Origin: a bacterium UBP4_UBA6127
GTDB lineage: Bacteria > UBP4 > UBA4092
DNA length: 64,000 nt
Direction: 5' to 3'
Assembly: GCA_002428325.1 (NCBI GenBank)
Contig: DIVR01000052.1
Span: forward strand, 1-64,000
Under the pieces are notes generated by a model. That model saw nothing but the letters and a program-made list of their open reading frames with translations, was not told the origin of the DNA and ran no database searches. Shown here piece after piece: positions 35,592-43,904 of the stretch. Position 1 is the stretch's first letter; each line of letters starts with the position of its first letter. The position numbers and the translations under genes were made by a program.

Positions 35592-36725
35592 TTATTTGAG
35601 TTCCAACATTCTATTTAAAGCGATTTTCGCCCATTGCTTTATTTCATTGGGTACCCTGACTTGATTAACCACCCTACCCTGGACTAATTCCTCTAAAACC
35701 CAACAAAGGTAAGCCGGATGTATCTGAAACATAGTAGCACAAGGACAAATCATCGGATCTAGACAAAAAATCAATTTATCAGGCATTTCATTTACCAGCC
35801 GATTCACCAGATTGATTTCAGTTCCAACTGCCCATTTTGAGCCAGGTGCAGATTCTCGTATCCGTTTGCAAATAAATTCGGTGGAACCATATTCATCCGC
35901 GGCCTGAACAACATCCAATGAACATTCAGGATGAACTATAACTTTGATATCGGGATAGGCCTCACGGGCCTTTTGAATCTGAGCGATATTAAATCGTGCA
36001 TGAACAGAACAATACCCTTTCCAGAGGAGTATTTGTTTTTTTATAAGTTCTTCACATAAATGCCCCCCCATTTTTAATGAGGGATCCCAGACAACCATTG
36101 CCTCTAAAGGTATTCCAAGATTAAAGGCAGTGATTCGACCGAGATGCTGATCAGGGAAAAATAAGACTCGTTTGGATTGTTTCAATGCCCAGTCAACAAC
36201 TCTGGGAGCATTGGAGGAGGTACAGACAATTCCACCCTGTTTTCCAACAAAAGCCTTTAAATCAGCAGCTGAATTGATATAGGTAACCGGTATCGCATCA
36301 TTGATTCCTGCCTCATTCAATTCATCCCAACATCTTTCCACTTGAGTAATGTTTGCCATATCTGCCATGGAGCAACCGGCTGACATATTGGGCAAAATGA
36401 CGATTTGTTCATCAGTAGAAAGAATATCTGCTGATTCAGCCATAAAATGAACACCACAGAAAACTATGTATTTTACATCTTTTCTTTGAGCAGCTTCCTG
36501 AGAAAGCTTTAAAGAATCTCCCTGAAAATCAGCATGCTGGATAATTTCATCTCTTTGATAATGATGTCCTAATATCACCAGTGAATTCCCCAAACTCTGA
36601 CGGGCTTTTTGAATCCTCGAAGATAATTCCTCATCAGACATCTTTCTATATAAATCAGGGATTACTGAATCTTTATAAATTTTATAATCTTCATTACAGC
36701 TATCGCTTGGGATCAGACTTTTCAT
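35592..36725 (-). CDS. nadA: Quinolinate synthase A
   Basis: NadA condenses iminoaspartate with dihydroxyacetone phosphate to quinolinate, on the route to NAD. The 377-residue protein carries a [4Fe-4S] cluster on three cysteines, seen here as Cys118 (NMSAGCS), Cys239 (WKGYCSVHAR) and Cys329 (MICPCAT), with the spacing of the Bacillus-type enzyme. GHHYQRDEIIQHADFQGDS near 53-71 is the substrate-binding region. I prefer ATG 36725 over 36731, since AAGGG is 8 bases before the former and only 2 before the latter. nadB and nadC are not in the window. Confidence 0.95.
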   Translation of the reverse strand: MKSLIPSDSCNEDYKIYKDSVIPDLYRKMSDEELSSRIQKARQSLGNSLVILGHHYQRDEIIQHADFQGDSLKLSQEAAQRKDVKYIVFCGVHFMAESADILSTDEQIVILPNMSAGCSMADMANITQVERCWDELNEAGINDAIPVTYINSAADLKAFVGKQGGIVCTSSNAPRVVDWALKQSKRVLFFPDQHLGRITAFNLGIPLEAMVVWDPSLKMGGHLCEELIKKQILLWKGYCSVHARFNIAQIQKAREAYPDIKVIVHPECSLDVVQAADEYGSTEFICKRIRESAPGSKWAVGTEINLVNRLVNEMPDKLIFCLDPMICPCATMFQIHPAYLCWVLEELVQGRVVNQVRVPNEIKQWAKIALNRMLELK

Positions 36726-36816
36726 TTTCATATCCCTTCTATATGCTTCTTTCAGTTGATGCTTTAATTATGTTAGATTGAATATTGATTAATTCAATTA
36801 TCTGAAAGTGTTTTAT

Positions 36817-38076
36817 ATGGCCTCACTATTTAATCATAACGTATTTTATTCTAAAAATGGGATGGTTGCCTCTTCTCACCCCTTAGCATCCACTGTTGGC
36901 ATGGAGATTTTACAAAAAGGAGGGACTGCTGCTGATGCCGCCATTGCAGCCAGTGCTGTCCTTGGTTTTCTAAAGCCATATGCCTGTGGTCCGGGGGGAG
37001 ATATGGTAGCTTTTATCTGGAATCATACTGAAAAAGAGCCCTTTTTAATCAATGGTCTTTCTAACACACCCATTAATCTATCCTCTGATCGATTACTGAA
37101 AAGAGGTTTGAAAGAAGTGCCGCTAAATGGGGCCCTTCCTTTGGGAATACCCGGAACTATAAAAGGCTGGAAAATACTTCATGATAAAGCTGGCATTTTA
37201 CCTTTATCAGATATTCTTACTCCTTCGATAATCTATTCTGAAGAAGGTTTTCCAGTCTCAAAGGAAACAGCATTAGAATGGAAACCCTTTGAAGAGAAAT
37301 TGATGCTTTGGGATGCTTCATCAAAAATCTTCCTTCGGGGAGATAGGACACCAAATGAAGGTGAACTTTTCAGAAATCCATATTTATCTGATTTATATAA
37401 GACATTTATTGAAAAAGGTTTTGATTCCTTTTATCAGGGAGATATTTGCACAAACATTTTAGAATTATCCTCTATTCATAATGGTTTTTTATTAGAAACA
37501 GATTTTAAAGACTATGAAAAAGGCTCTGCTTTTTCCATAAAAGGGATTCTCCCCCAAACCAATACAGAAGCCATCCACATTCATTTTGGAAATAAAAACA
37601 CCTCATTATATCCTCATGACTGTTCAGGAACGGCCCTAACTGTAATTGATAAAAACAGAAATGCTGTAGTACTCTGCCAATCAATGTACAGCCATTTCGG
37701 CTCAGGATTAGTCCTTGAAAAGTATGGGTTTGCTTTAGGTAATCCAATGGCTAAAATGAAAGTTTCCAACCTTTCTTTTCCTGATAATAAAATTCCTTTC
37801 CCTTGGAGGCTTTCATTAATTACTAACCAGTATTGTCTGGCAGGTATTGGCACTTATTACAATGGATCAGGCCAGTGTTTTCATCATGATCTGCCAGAGG
37901 AATATATTCGAAGGGATGTTTCCATCGGCATCTCAGGGGATGTTTTTATTGATAACATAGTTGATTCAGATAGTCTTCTCAAAATGAATCAATTCCTTCA
38001 AATTTCCCCTTCAACCCAATCCTTAATTAAGGGAACCATCTTATCTGAAAAAGAGATAAGTGTCGTTGTTGCCTAA
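36817..38076 (+). CDS. Shortened gamma-glutamyltranspeptidase homologue, probably without GGT activity
   Basis: The 419-residue protein is homologous to gamma-glutamyltranspeptidase: MVASSHPLASTVGMEILQKG near 16-35, GTAADAAIAA, LPLGIPGTIKGW near 108-118, FRNPYLSDLYKTFIEKG near 185-201 and the small-subunit start TALTVIDKNRNAVV at 272-285. GGTs cut themselves before a catalytic Thr in a TTH motif. Here that place reads Gly271-Thr272-Ala273, so the nucleophile is missing. The glutamate-binding Arg segment and the helical stretch of about 130 residues before the nucleophile are also absent. The reading frame is intact, so it may be a pseudoenzyme with another role. ATG 36817 is preferred to GTG 36808. 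Confidence 0.75.
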   Translation: MASLFNHNVFYSKNGMVASSHPLASTVGMEILQKGGTAADAAIAASAVLGFLKPYACGPGGDMVAFIWNHTEKEPFLINGLSNTPINLSSDRLLKRGLKEVPLNGALPLGIPGTIKGWKILHDKAGILPLSDILTPSIIYSEEGFPVSKETALEWKPFEEKLMLWDASSKIFLRGDRTPNEGELFRNPYLSDLYKTFIEKGFDSFYQGDICTNILELSSIHNGFLLETDFKDYEKGSAFSIKGILPQTNTEAIHIHFGNKNTSLYPHDCSGTALTVIDKNRNAVVLCQSMYSHFGSGLVLEKYGFALGNPMAKMKVSNLSFPDNKIPFPWRLSLITNQYCLAGIGTYYNGSGQCFHHDLPEEYIRRDVSIGISGDVFIDNIVDSDSLLKMNQFLQISPSTQSLIKGTILSEKEISVVVA

Positions 38077-38097
38077 TAATATCATCAGAAAGAGTGT

Positions 38098-38427
38098 ATG
38101 AAAGCCATATTTTTACTTACAATATCCAATATTTTTATGACTTTTGCATGGTATGGTCATCTTAAATATAAGCAATCGGCTTTATGGAAAGTAATCATCC
38201 TCAGTTGGATGATTGCCTTTATGGAATATTGTTTTCAGGTTCCGGCAAACCGTATAGGCTCGTATCAGTTCTCTACGGCGCAATTAAAAACAATCCAGGA
38301 AGTGATAACCCTGATTGTCTTCTCTTTTTTCTCGATTTTTTACTTAAAAGAAACCCTGCGATGGAATTACATCGCAGGGTTTTGCTGCATCATTGGAGCT
38401 GTCTTTTTTATCTTTAAGAAATGGTAA
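38098..38427 (+). CDS. DUF486 small membrane protein
   Basis: The 109-residue protein has four hydrophobic helices and the DUF486 pattern: SNIFMTFAWYGHLKY near 11-25, FMEYCFQVPANRIG near 41-54, and QLKTIQEVITL then FYLKE. DUF486 proteins belong to the drug/metabolite transporter-like fold; no substrate is known. It begins 21 bases after the GGT-like gene and probably shares its transcript. The next gene converges on it with 12 bases between. Confidence 0.9.
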   Translation: MKAIFLLTISNIFMTFAWYGHLKYKQSALWKVIILSWMIAFMEYCFQVPANRIGSYQFSTAQLKTIQEVITLIVFSFFSIFYLKETLRWNYIAGFCCIIGAVFFIFKKW

Positions 38428-38439
38428 TATGATAGGAGT

Positions 38440-40659
38440 CTATATTACCTTTTTAATTGTTTTAATCTGATAAGTCACTTCACCCTCAGGAAGAGTAATA
38501 TCGAATATGTCTCCTGGTTTTTTTGATAATAAGGATTTACCTAACGGAGATAAATAGGAGATGATATTTTTAGATGGTTCAGCTTCCCATATTCCCAGAA
38601 TAGTATAGATTTCTTCATGTCCTGTTGTTTGATTCATAACCGTTGTATGAGTGCCGAAAGCAATTCTTTCATCGGATATTTGACCCGGGTCGATAGGTCG
38701 GGCCCTTTCCAATAAGTCTCTTAACTCATCGGCCTGATTCATCAGAACCTTTTGTTTCTGTTTAGCTGATTGATATTCGGCATTTTCCCGAAGGTCTCCA
38801 TGAGCTCTGGCAATAGCAATTTCTTTGCTATTTTCAGGTATTTCCATCGTCATTATTCTCTGATATTCCTGCTTTTTCTCTTCATACTTCTTCAAAGTAC
38901 AATAATGGGTGGCAGTGGTATCTACGGTTTCACCCGATCGCTGTTCCTTTTTGAATAAATCAGGCCGTGAATTGGTCAAGGCATATTCAACTGAACTTTT
39001 GAAATTATCATTGAGGGAAATTGCTGAATGGAATGTATCTAGCAGATGCCGCACATCGTCCAGGGGAATATCAATCACAGCATTGCGAAGAAGCCAATAT
39101 TCATCTGCCTCAATTAATTTTCTAGCTTTAGATAAAGCATTTGATTTAGCTTTTTTATCCAGGGGAATCGGAAGGATATCTCGGGTAAGATTCTCCATCC
39201 AGCCGGTAATATCAATGACCATGTCATAACTACTATAATTATTGATTTGATATTTACCTTTTACGATCTGGGAAAGAGCCCACATATACAGCTCAGGATT
39301 ATGGTATCTCAAAGCCATAATCTTTTTTATATAATTACTAATGATTTCTTTGGAATTCTCGCCTTTGAGTTGTTTAATGAGGTTTTCAAATAATTTAGGA
39401 GATATCTTCATTAGAAGCTTATCAATTGATTCAAGCCATTTCTCAGGTGAATCCTGCAGCCATGCATCCATTATTATTTTCTGATAATCTGAATTACTGA
39501 ATGAGAAGATGATATCGATTGGATCTGAAGCTTTTGATAATAATTCGGCGATAGATTCGGGGAATGCAGGATATTCCCCTTTGATGCATTTCTTGAGATA
39601 TTCGTATGCAAAATAATACTGAAGTTTTAGTACTATTTTCTCTTCATTGATATTTTGATATTTAGCAAGGATGCTTTCAGCCATCAACCTGGGAGTATCA
39701 CTGATATCTCCCTGAATTTTCCGGGTTTCAGAATAACCCAGAATTATTCCCATGATTTCCTGTGGATTGGCAGCCTTCTCAAATTTATCAAAAGACTGCG
39801 GCTTGGCTGATTGGGGAGTTGAACGTAAACGAATCATCCCTTTTCCTGTTTCATCATATTCAAAAAAGGAATCTTTCTTAATGGCTAATCGGGTATTCAT
39901 CCACCATTTATTCCAATCAGCTTCATTGATAAATCCACTTAAGAGGATTTTTTTCAATTCGTTTATTCCTAATGAATTGTCGTGTTGTCTAAGAATTCTT
40001 TTAATGAGTTCCAAGGGGTTATTTTCAATCATATCTTTTAGTTTAACAGACTCTTTCTTTAACAATATCCAATAATGGTCTTGCGGTAATTTCGTAAGAA
40101 ATTCACGGGCTCCGGTAAATGAGAGCGATTTATTTCCTTCTTTCCCGAAATCCAATTGAATCTGATTCTTTACAAAATCCAGATTTTTTACAACACCGAC
40201 TTTCCAAGTAGCATGAAAGAATACTTGCCCGATATCATAGAAAAAATATTCATTGATTTTCTTGAATCCTTTTTCAAAATCAATGGCGGTTTCCAGTTCC
40301 GAATAAAGTAGGTATTTATCTAATAAAATATTGGACTGATTTTTTACTTTAATGGAATTAATCAATACTTCTCTTAATGCCGGTTTAAAGATTTTCTTAT
40401 CAAACATCAATTCGCCAACAAAGATGACTCCATCATGGAGATTTCTGCTGGAATATTCCTGGATTAACATATCCAGGAATTCTCTCAAAAGAGAAGATTT
40501 ATTATTAGAGATCAATAGATGTGTTATCTGATATAGGAACCCTGAATCATAATCACCTGTTTCAATATAATTAAGCCATTCTGATTCCAAAGCATCATAA
40601 TCATGGTTCTTTATGAGGGTAAGAATATTATGTTTTATGGATGAGTTATTATCTGTCAT
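38440..40659 (-). CDS. greA: Long GreA-like transcription elongation factor
   Basis: The last 156 residues (584-739) of this 739-residue protein are a full GreA: a coiled coil with the acidic tip Asp622 and Glu625 in AHGDLRENAEY, then the globular FKBP-like domain. GreA stimulates RNA polymerase to cleave backtracked RNA. The first 580 residues are helical with no motif I can name. They resemble in layout the large GreA proteins known from chlamydiae and some spirochaetes. A segment near 145-200 (YDIGQVFFHATWKVGVV) is beta-rich. The ordinary GreA is about 158 residues. The gene is followed by DUF486 in the opposite direction. Confidence 0.82.
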   Translation of the reverse strand: MTDNNSSIKHNILTLIKNHDYDALESEWLNYIETGDYDSGFLYQITHLLISNNKSSLLREFLDMLIQEYSSRNLHDGVIFVGELMFDKKIFKPALREVLINSIKVKNQSNILLDKYLLYSELETAIDFEKGFKKINEYFFYDIGQVFFHATWKVGVVKNLDFVKNQIQLDFGKEGNKSLSFTGAREFLTKLPQDHYWILLKKESVKLKDMIENNPLELIKRILRQHDNSLGINELKKILLSGFINEADWNKWWMNTRLAIKKDSFFEYDETGKGMIRLRSTPQSAKPQSFDKFEKAANPQEIMGIILGYSETRKIQGDISDTPRLMAESILAKYQNINEEKIVLKLQYYFAYEYLKKCIKGEYPAFPESIAELLSKASDPIDIIFSFSNSDYQKIIMDAWLQDSPEKWLESIDKLLMKISPKLFENLIKQLKGENSKEIISNYIKKIMALRYHNPELYMWALSQIVKGKYQINNYSSYDMVIDITGWMENLTRDILPIPLDKKAKSNALSKARKLIEADEYWLLRNAVIDIPLDDVRHLLDTFHSAISLNDNFKSSVEYALTNSRPDLFKKEQRSGETVDTTATHYCTLKKYEEKKQEYQRIMTMEIPENSKEIAIARAHGDLRENAEYQSAKQKQKVLMNQADELRDLLERARPIDPGQISDERIAFGTHTTVMNQTTGHEEIYTILGIWEAEPSKNIISYLSPLGKSLLSKKPGDIFDITLPEGEVTYQIKTIKKVI

Positions 40660-40762
40660 AGGAATCCTTTCATGTATTTACTGGCCCAACCGATAAAATG
40701 GTCATTGTATCAGGATTAAGAAAAGGTATGTGAATTGATTCATAAGGATTGAAGAATAAATA

Positions 40763-40838
40763 TGGTGGAGGATAGCGGGGTCGAACCGCCGACCTCCTCG
40801 TTGCGAACGAGGCGCTCTCCCAACTGAGCTAATCCCCC
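40763..40838 (-). tRNA. tRNA-Ala (anticodon CGC)
   Basis: The 76-base leftward cloverleaf has acceptor GGGGGAT/ATCCTCC with the alanine identity pair G3-U70. The D-arm is GCTC/GAGC, the anticodon stem CCTCG/CGAGG encloses loop TTCGCAA (anticodon CGC, codon GCG), and a T-arm, discriminator A and encoded CCA follow. It lies between pheS and the GreA-like gene. Confidence 0.95.
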
Positions 40839-40918
40839 ACAGGAAGCTAAATTCTTTCAATCTAATTATACTATTGGAATCCTAAAACTTCTGTCAAGAA
40901 ATGATACGGTGAAAAGGG

Positions 40919-42340
40919 TTATTTAACCCTTGATCCTGAGGGAACAGGCTCATCAGTAGTCAAAGCTATAGGAAGATTATCTGCAGTCGCAGCCAGTATC
41001 ATACCCCTGGACTCAATTCCCCTGATTTTTCTGGGTTCCAAGTTTGTCAGAAGAATCATTCTTTTCCCGACCATTTCTTCCGGAGTATATTTCAAGGCGA
41101 TTCCAGCAACTACCTGACGGGGAGTTTCTTCTCCAATATCAATTTGCAATTTGAGTAATTTATCAGCCTTTTCAACCTTTTCGGCGGATACTACCGTGCC
41201 GACCCGAATATCCAATTTTGAAAAAGTATCATAATCCACGATATGGGTTTCTTCTTTTTTCTCAATATCTTCCATTTTTTTATTCATCTCCTCAGATTTT
41301 AGCTCTTTAACCGGTTGTCCCTCGGAAAACTGTTTTAAGAAACGGATATCATTATCAAAGAACAATCGAATATCATCAATTCCGTATTTAAGCATCGCAA
41401 TACGTTCGATTCCAAACCCGAAAGCAAATCCGCTATAGACTTCAGGGTCATATCCAACATGTTTAAAGACCTCGGGATCAACCATTCCGCATCCACCCAG
41501 TTCAATCCAGCCAGAGTTCTTGCATACCCTGCAGCCTTTACCTTTGCAGAAAAGGCAACTCATGTGAAGTTCAGCACTGGGTTCAGTAAAAGGAAAGAAA
41601 TGAGGGGTGAACCGGGTCTTACAATCTTCCCCAAACATAGCTTTTACCAATGAATCCAAGACACCCTTAAGATCTCCTAAGGTTATCCCTTTATCTACCA
41701 TTAACCCTTCTATCTGATGAAACTGATAATTATGGGTAGCATCCACAGCATCTCTCCGGTAACATCGGCCAGGAGCAATCATTCGAATTGGTGGTTGTTT
41801 GGTTTCCATGACCCGGATTTGAACTGTTGAAGTCTGAGTCCTGAGCAAGTGTTTATCTGTGATATAAAATGAATCCTGTTCATCTCTGGCCGGATGATCG
41901 GCGGGAGTATTCAATGCTTCAAAGTTGTAATAATCAGTTTCGATTTCAGGGCCATGTTCGACAGTAAAACCCATTGAAACAAAGATTTCTTCCAATTCAT
42001 AACGAATTCGGGTCAATGGATGAATCCCGCCGGTCGCAAGTTTTCTTCCCGGGACTGTAATATCCAGTGATGAAAGAGATGAAGCTTTTGTTCCTGTGGA
42101 TTTCAATTCCTCTTTTTTTATATCCAACATCGAGGATATTTCGGTTTTCAATTGATTAGCCTGCTGTCCCAGGAGAGGACGCTCTTCCACAGATACAGAA
42201 CCTAATCCTCGAAGGATTTCTGTAATAGCCCCTTTACGCCCTAAAAAACGGGTATTTAGCTGTTCTAATTCTTCAATATTTTTAGCTTCTTTTATAGCTT
42301 TAGCAGCTTCTGATTGTAATTGTTGGACTTTTTCGAACAT
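40919..42340 (-). CDS. pheS: Phenylalanyl-tRNA synthetase alpha chain fused to a C-terminal tRNA-binding domain
   Basis: Residues 1-338 are a complete PheS: an N-terminal coiled coil, class II motif 2 (APGRCYRRDAVDATH near 189-203), a Cys4 site (Cys262, 265, 270, 273) and motif 3 FGFGIERIAMLKYG near 307-320, ending DIRFLKQF. A charged linker (339-366) leads into a second domain (about 368-473: FSKLDIRVGTVVSAEKVEKA, RQVVAGIA, GIESRGMILAA). That is the EMAP-II/MetRS-beta type of tRNA-binding OB fold. PheS normally ends at about 330-345 residues and forms an alpha2-beta2 enzyme with PheT. No pheT follows here. folC lies 4 bases upstream. AAAGG precedes the ATG. Confidence 0.92.
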   Translation of the reverse strand: MFEKVQQLQSEAAKAIKEAKNIEELEQLNTRFLGRKGAITEILRGLGSVSVEERPLLGQQANQLKTEISSMLDIKKEELKSTGTKASSLSSLDITVPGRKLATGGIHPLTRIRYELEEIFVSMGFTVEHGPEIETDYYNFEALNTPADHPARDEQDSFYITDKHLLRTQTSTVQIRVMETKQPPIRMIAPGRCYRRDAVDATHNYQFHQIEGLMVDKGITLGDLKGVLDSLVKAMFGEDCKTRFTPHFFPFTEPSAELHMSCLFCKGKGCRVCKNSGWIELGGCGMVDPEVFKHVGYDPEVYSGFAFGFGIERIAMLKYGIDDIRLFFDNDIRFLKQFSEGQPVKELKSEEMNKKMEDIEKKEETHIVDYDTFSKLDIRVGTVVSAEKVEKADKLLKLQIDIGEETPRQVVAGIALKYTPEEMVGKRMILLTNLEPRKIRGIESRGMILAATADNLPIALTTDEPVPSGSRVK

Positions 42341-42344
42341 TGGA

Positions 42345-43790
42345 TTATCCTTTTTTAAAGGGAATAGTATGGCTAAAATATGGCCTGATTTCGCCGATTA
42401 AATATAAAGACCCAGTCACACATATCAAATCATCTGGACGGGCCTTATCCATTGCATATTTTAATGCATCCAGGCTTTTCTTGGCAATCTGGAAGGGTTT
42501 CCCGGTTTCCTTTGCCAAGTCGGTCAAGACATCAAGAGGTAACGCCCGGGTGGTGTTTGCGGAGGTTATTATGATTTCATCTGCAAGAGAAGCTAAGATT
42601 TGAATAACCTTTTTCCGCTCTTCTCCTTCAGATAACCCTAACACTAAAATTAACCGGTTATAAGAAAAATCATTTTTTAATGATTCATGGAGAGTATCGG
42701 CACCACTCTCATTATGGGCTCCATCCAGTAATACCAGTGGGGATTCAGAAATGATTTCCATTCTTCCCGGCCAGAAAGCTTTTTTTATCCCTTCATGGAT
42801 ACCGGAGGTCGTCAATCGATGGATATCCGGCACTAAACAGGAATTTTCATTTTTAAACGGATTAATATTAATATCCGGCTTATCCATTTGAATTCCTTGA
42901 TGGAGGTTAACTGAATTCTGAGCTTTCAGGGATTGTTCAATCAAAACTTCTACAGTAGCTAAAGCTAACCCGATATTCTGGATTTGGTGAGAACCTGTCA
43001 TTCGAGTGATTAAATTTGAATAGTCCAATAATCTTCCAGAATAATGTATTTCTTGCCCGACGGGCCATTTTAATCCATCTGCCATTTTATACTGGATTTG
43101 GTTTAGCCTGCATTTAAAATCTTTTCCATATTGGTAGAGTTTTGCCTTTTTCCCTTCAGCGATTATTTTAATTTGATGAAGAGCCTCTCCTTCCGCAGCG
43201 GTAAGGACGACTCCCCCTTCTTTAATAATTCCCGCCTTCTCTCTGGCTATCTCAGAGATTGTTTTTCCTAATTGTTTAGTATGATCCAGTCCGATGTTGG
43301 TTATAATCTGAATTGAGGAATTCACCACATTAGTCGCATCCAACCGACCCCCCAAACCTGTCTCCCATACTACATAATCCACTTTAGCTTTCGAAAAATA
43401 CATTAAGGCCAAAGCAGTCGTTACTTCAAAATAAGTGGGATAACACTCATCAGGTTCTTTTTTTAAATCCTCCAAGGCATGCATTAATTCTTCCATCAAC
43501 CCACAGAGAGTATCCGGCTCAATAGGAATGAGATTCAGGGTGAAACGTTCTTCCAATCTTTCAAGATGAGGGGATGTATAGGTTCCGACTGTATAGCCGG
43601 AAGAAAATAATATCTGGCTTAAATACTGAGCGACTGAACCTTTACCATTTGTTCCGGCTATATGGATGAACTGGAGTCCTTCCTGGGGGTTATCTAGTTT
43701 ATCCAAAAGCCTTACCATATTTTCAAGGCCGAGTTTAATTCCGAAAAATTCAAGATTATTAATATAATTTAATGCCTCTTCATATTTCAT
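42345..43790 (-). CDS. folC: Folylpolyglutamate synthase / dihydrofolate synthase
   Basis: FolC adds glutamate to folates, and in many bacteria also makes dihydrofolate from dihydropteroate. The 481-residue Mur-ligase-fold protein has the P-loop GTNGKGS at 46-52, TSPHLERLEERF near 77-88, GLGGRLDATN near 145-154 and, in the second domain, WPGRMEI and LLDGAHNESG. It is about 40 residues longer than usual because of an insert before WPGRMEI (roughly residues 285-325). It leads into pheS with 4 bases between. Confidence 0.93.
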   Translation of the reverse strand: MKYEEALNYINNLEFFGIKLGLENMVRLLDKLDNPQEGLQFIHIAGTNGKGSVAQYLSQILFSSGYTVGTYTSPHLERLEERFTLNLIPIEPDTLCGLMEELMHALEDLKKEPDECYPTYFEVTTALALMYFSKAKVDYVVWETGLGGRLDATNVVNSSIQIITNIGLDHTKQLGKTISEIAREKAGIIKEGGVVLTAAEGEALHQIKIIAEGKKAKLYQYGKDFKCRLNQIQYKMADGLKWPVGQEIHYSGRLLDYSNLITRMTGSHQIQNIGLALATVEVLIEQSLKAQNSVNLHQGIQMDKPDININPFKNENSCLVPDIHRLTTSGIHEGIKKAFWPGRMEIISESPLVLLDGAHNESGADTLHESLKNDFSYNRLILVLGLSEGEERKKVIQILASLADEIIITSANTTRALPLDVLTDLAKETGKPFQIAKKSLDALKYAMDKARPDDLICVTGSLYLIGEIRPYFSHTIPFKKG

Positions 43791-43889
43791 AGTATTTATG
43801 GGCCTTCTCCCCGATGGATCAATGTGGAATAAATATTATTCCTTTTATCTTCTGATATTTTTCTCTTTCATTCAATTTCAAAACAAAGA

Positions 43890-43895
43890 TATAAT
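43890..43895 (+). promoter_or_regulatory. Perfect TATAAT close to the start of the PAP2-glycosyltransferase gene
   Basis: TATAAT ends 9 bases before ATG 43905. The gene has no Shine-Dalgarno sequence. The hexamer 17 bases upstream (TTCATT) is a poor -35. If used, transcription would begin within a few bases of the start codon, giving a nearly leaderless mRNA. Confidence 0.3.
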
Positions 43896-43904
43896 CAATC
43901 ATCT

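Noticed and set aside
40763..42340. pheT hidden downstream of pheS
   Set aside because: Downstream of pheS on the same strand come only tRNA-Ala and the GreA-like gene. No frame resembles PheT.
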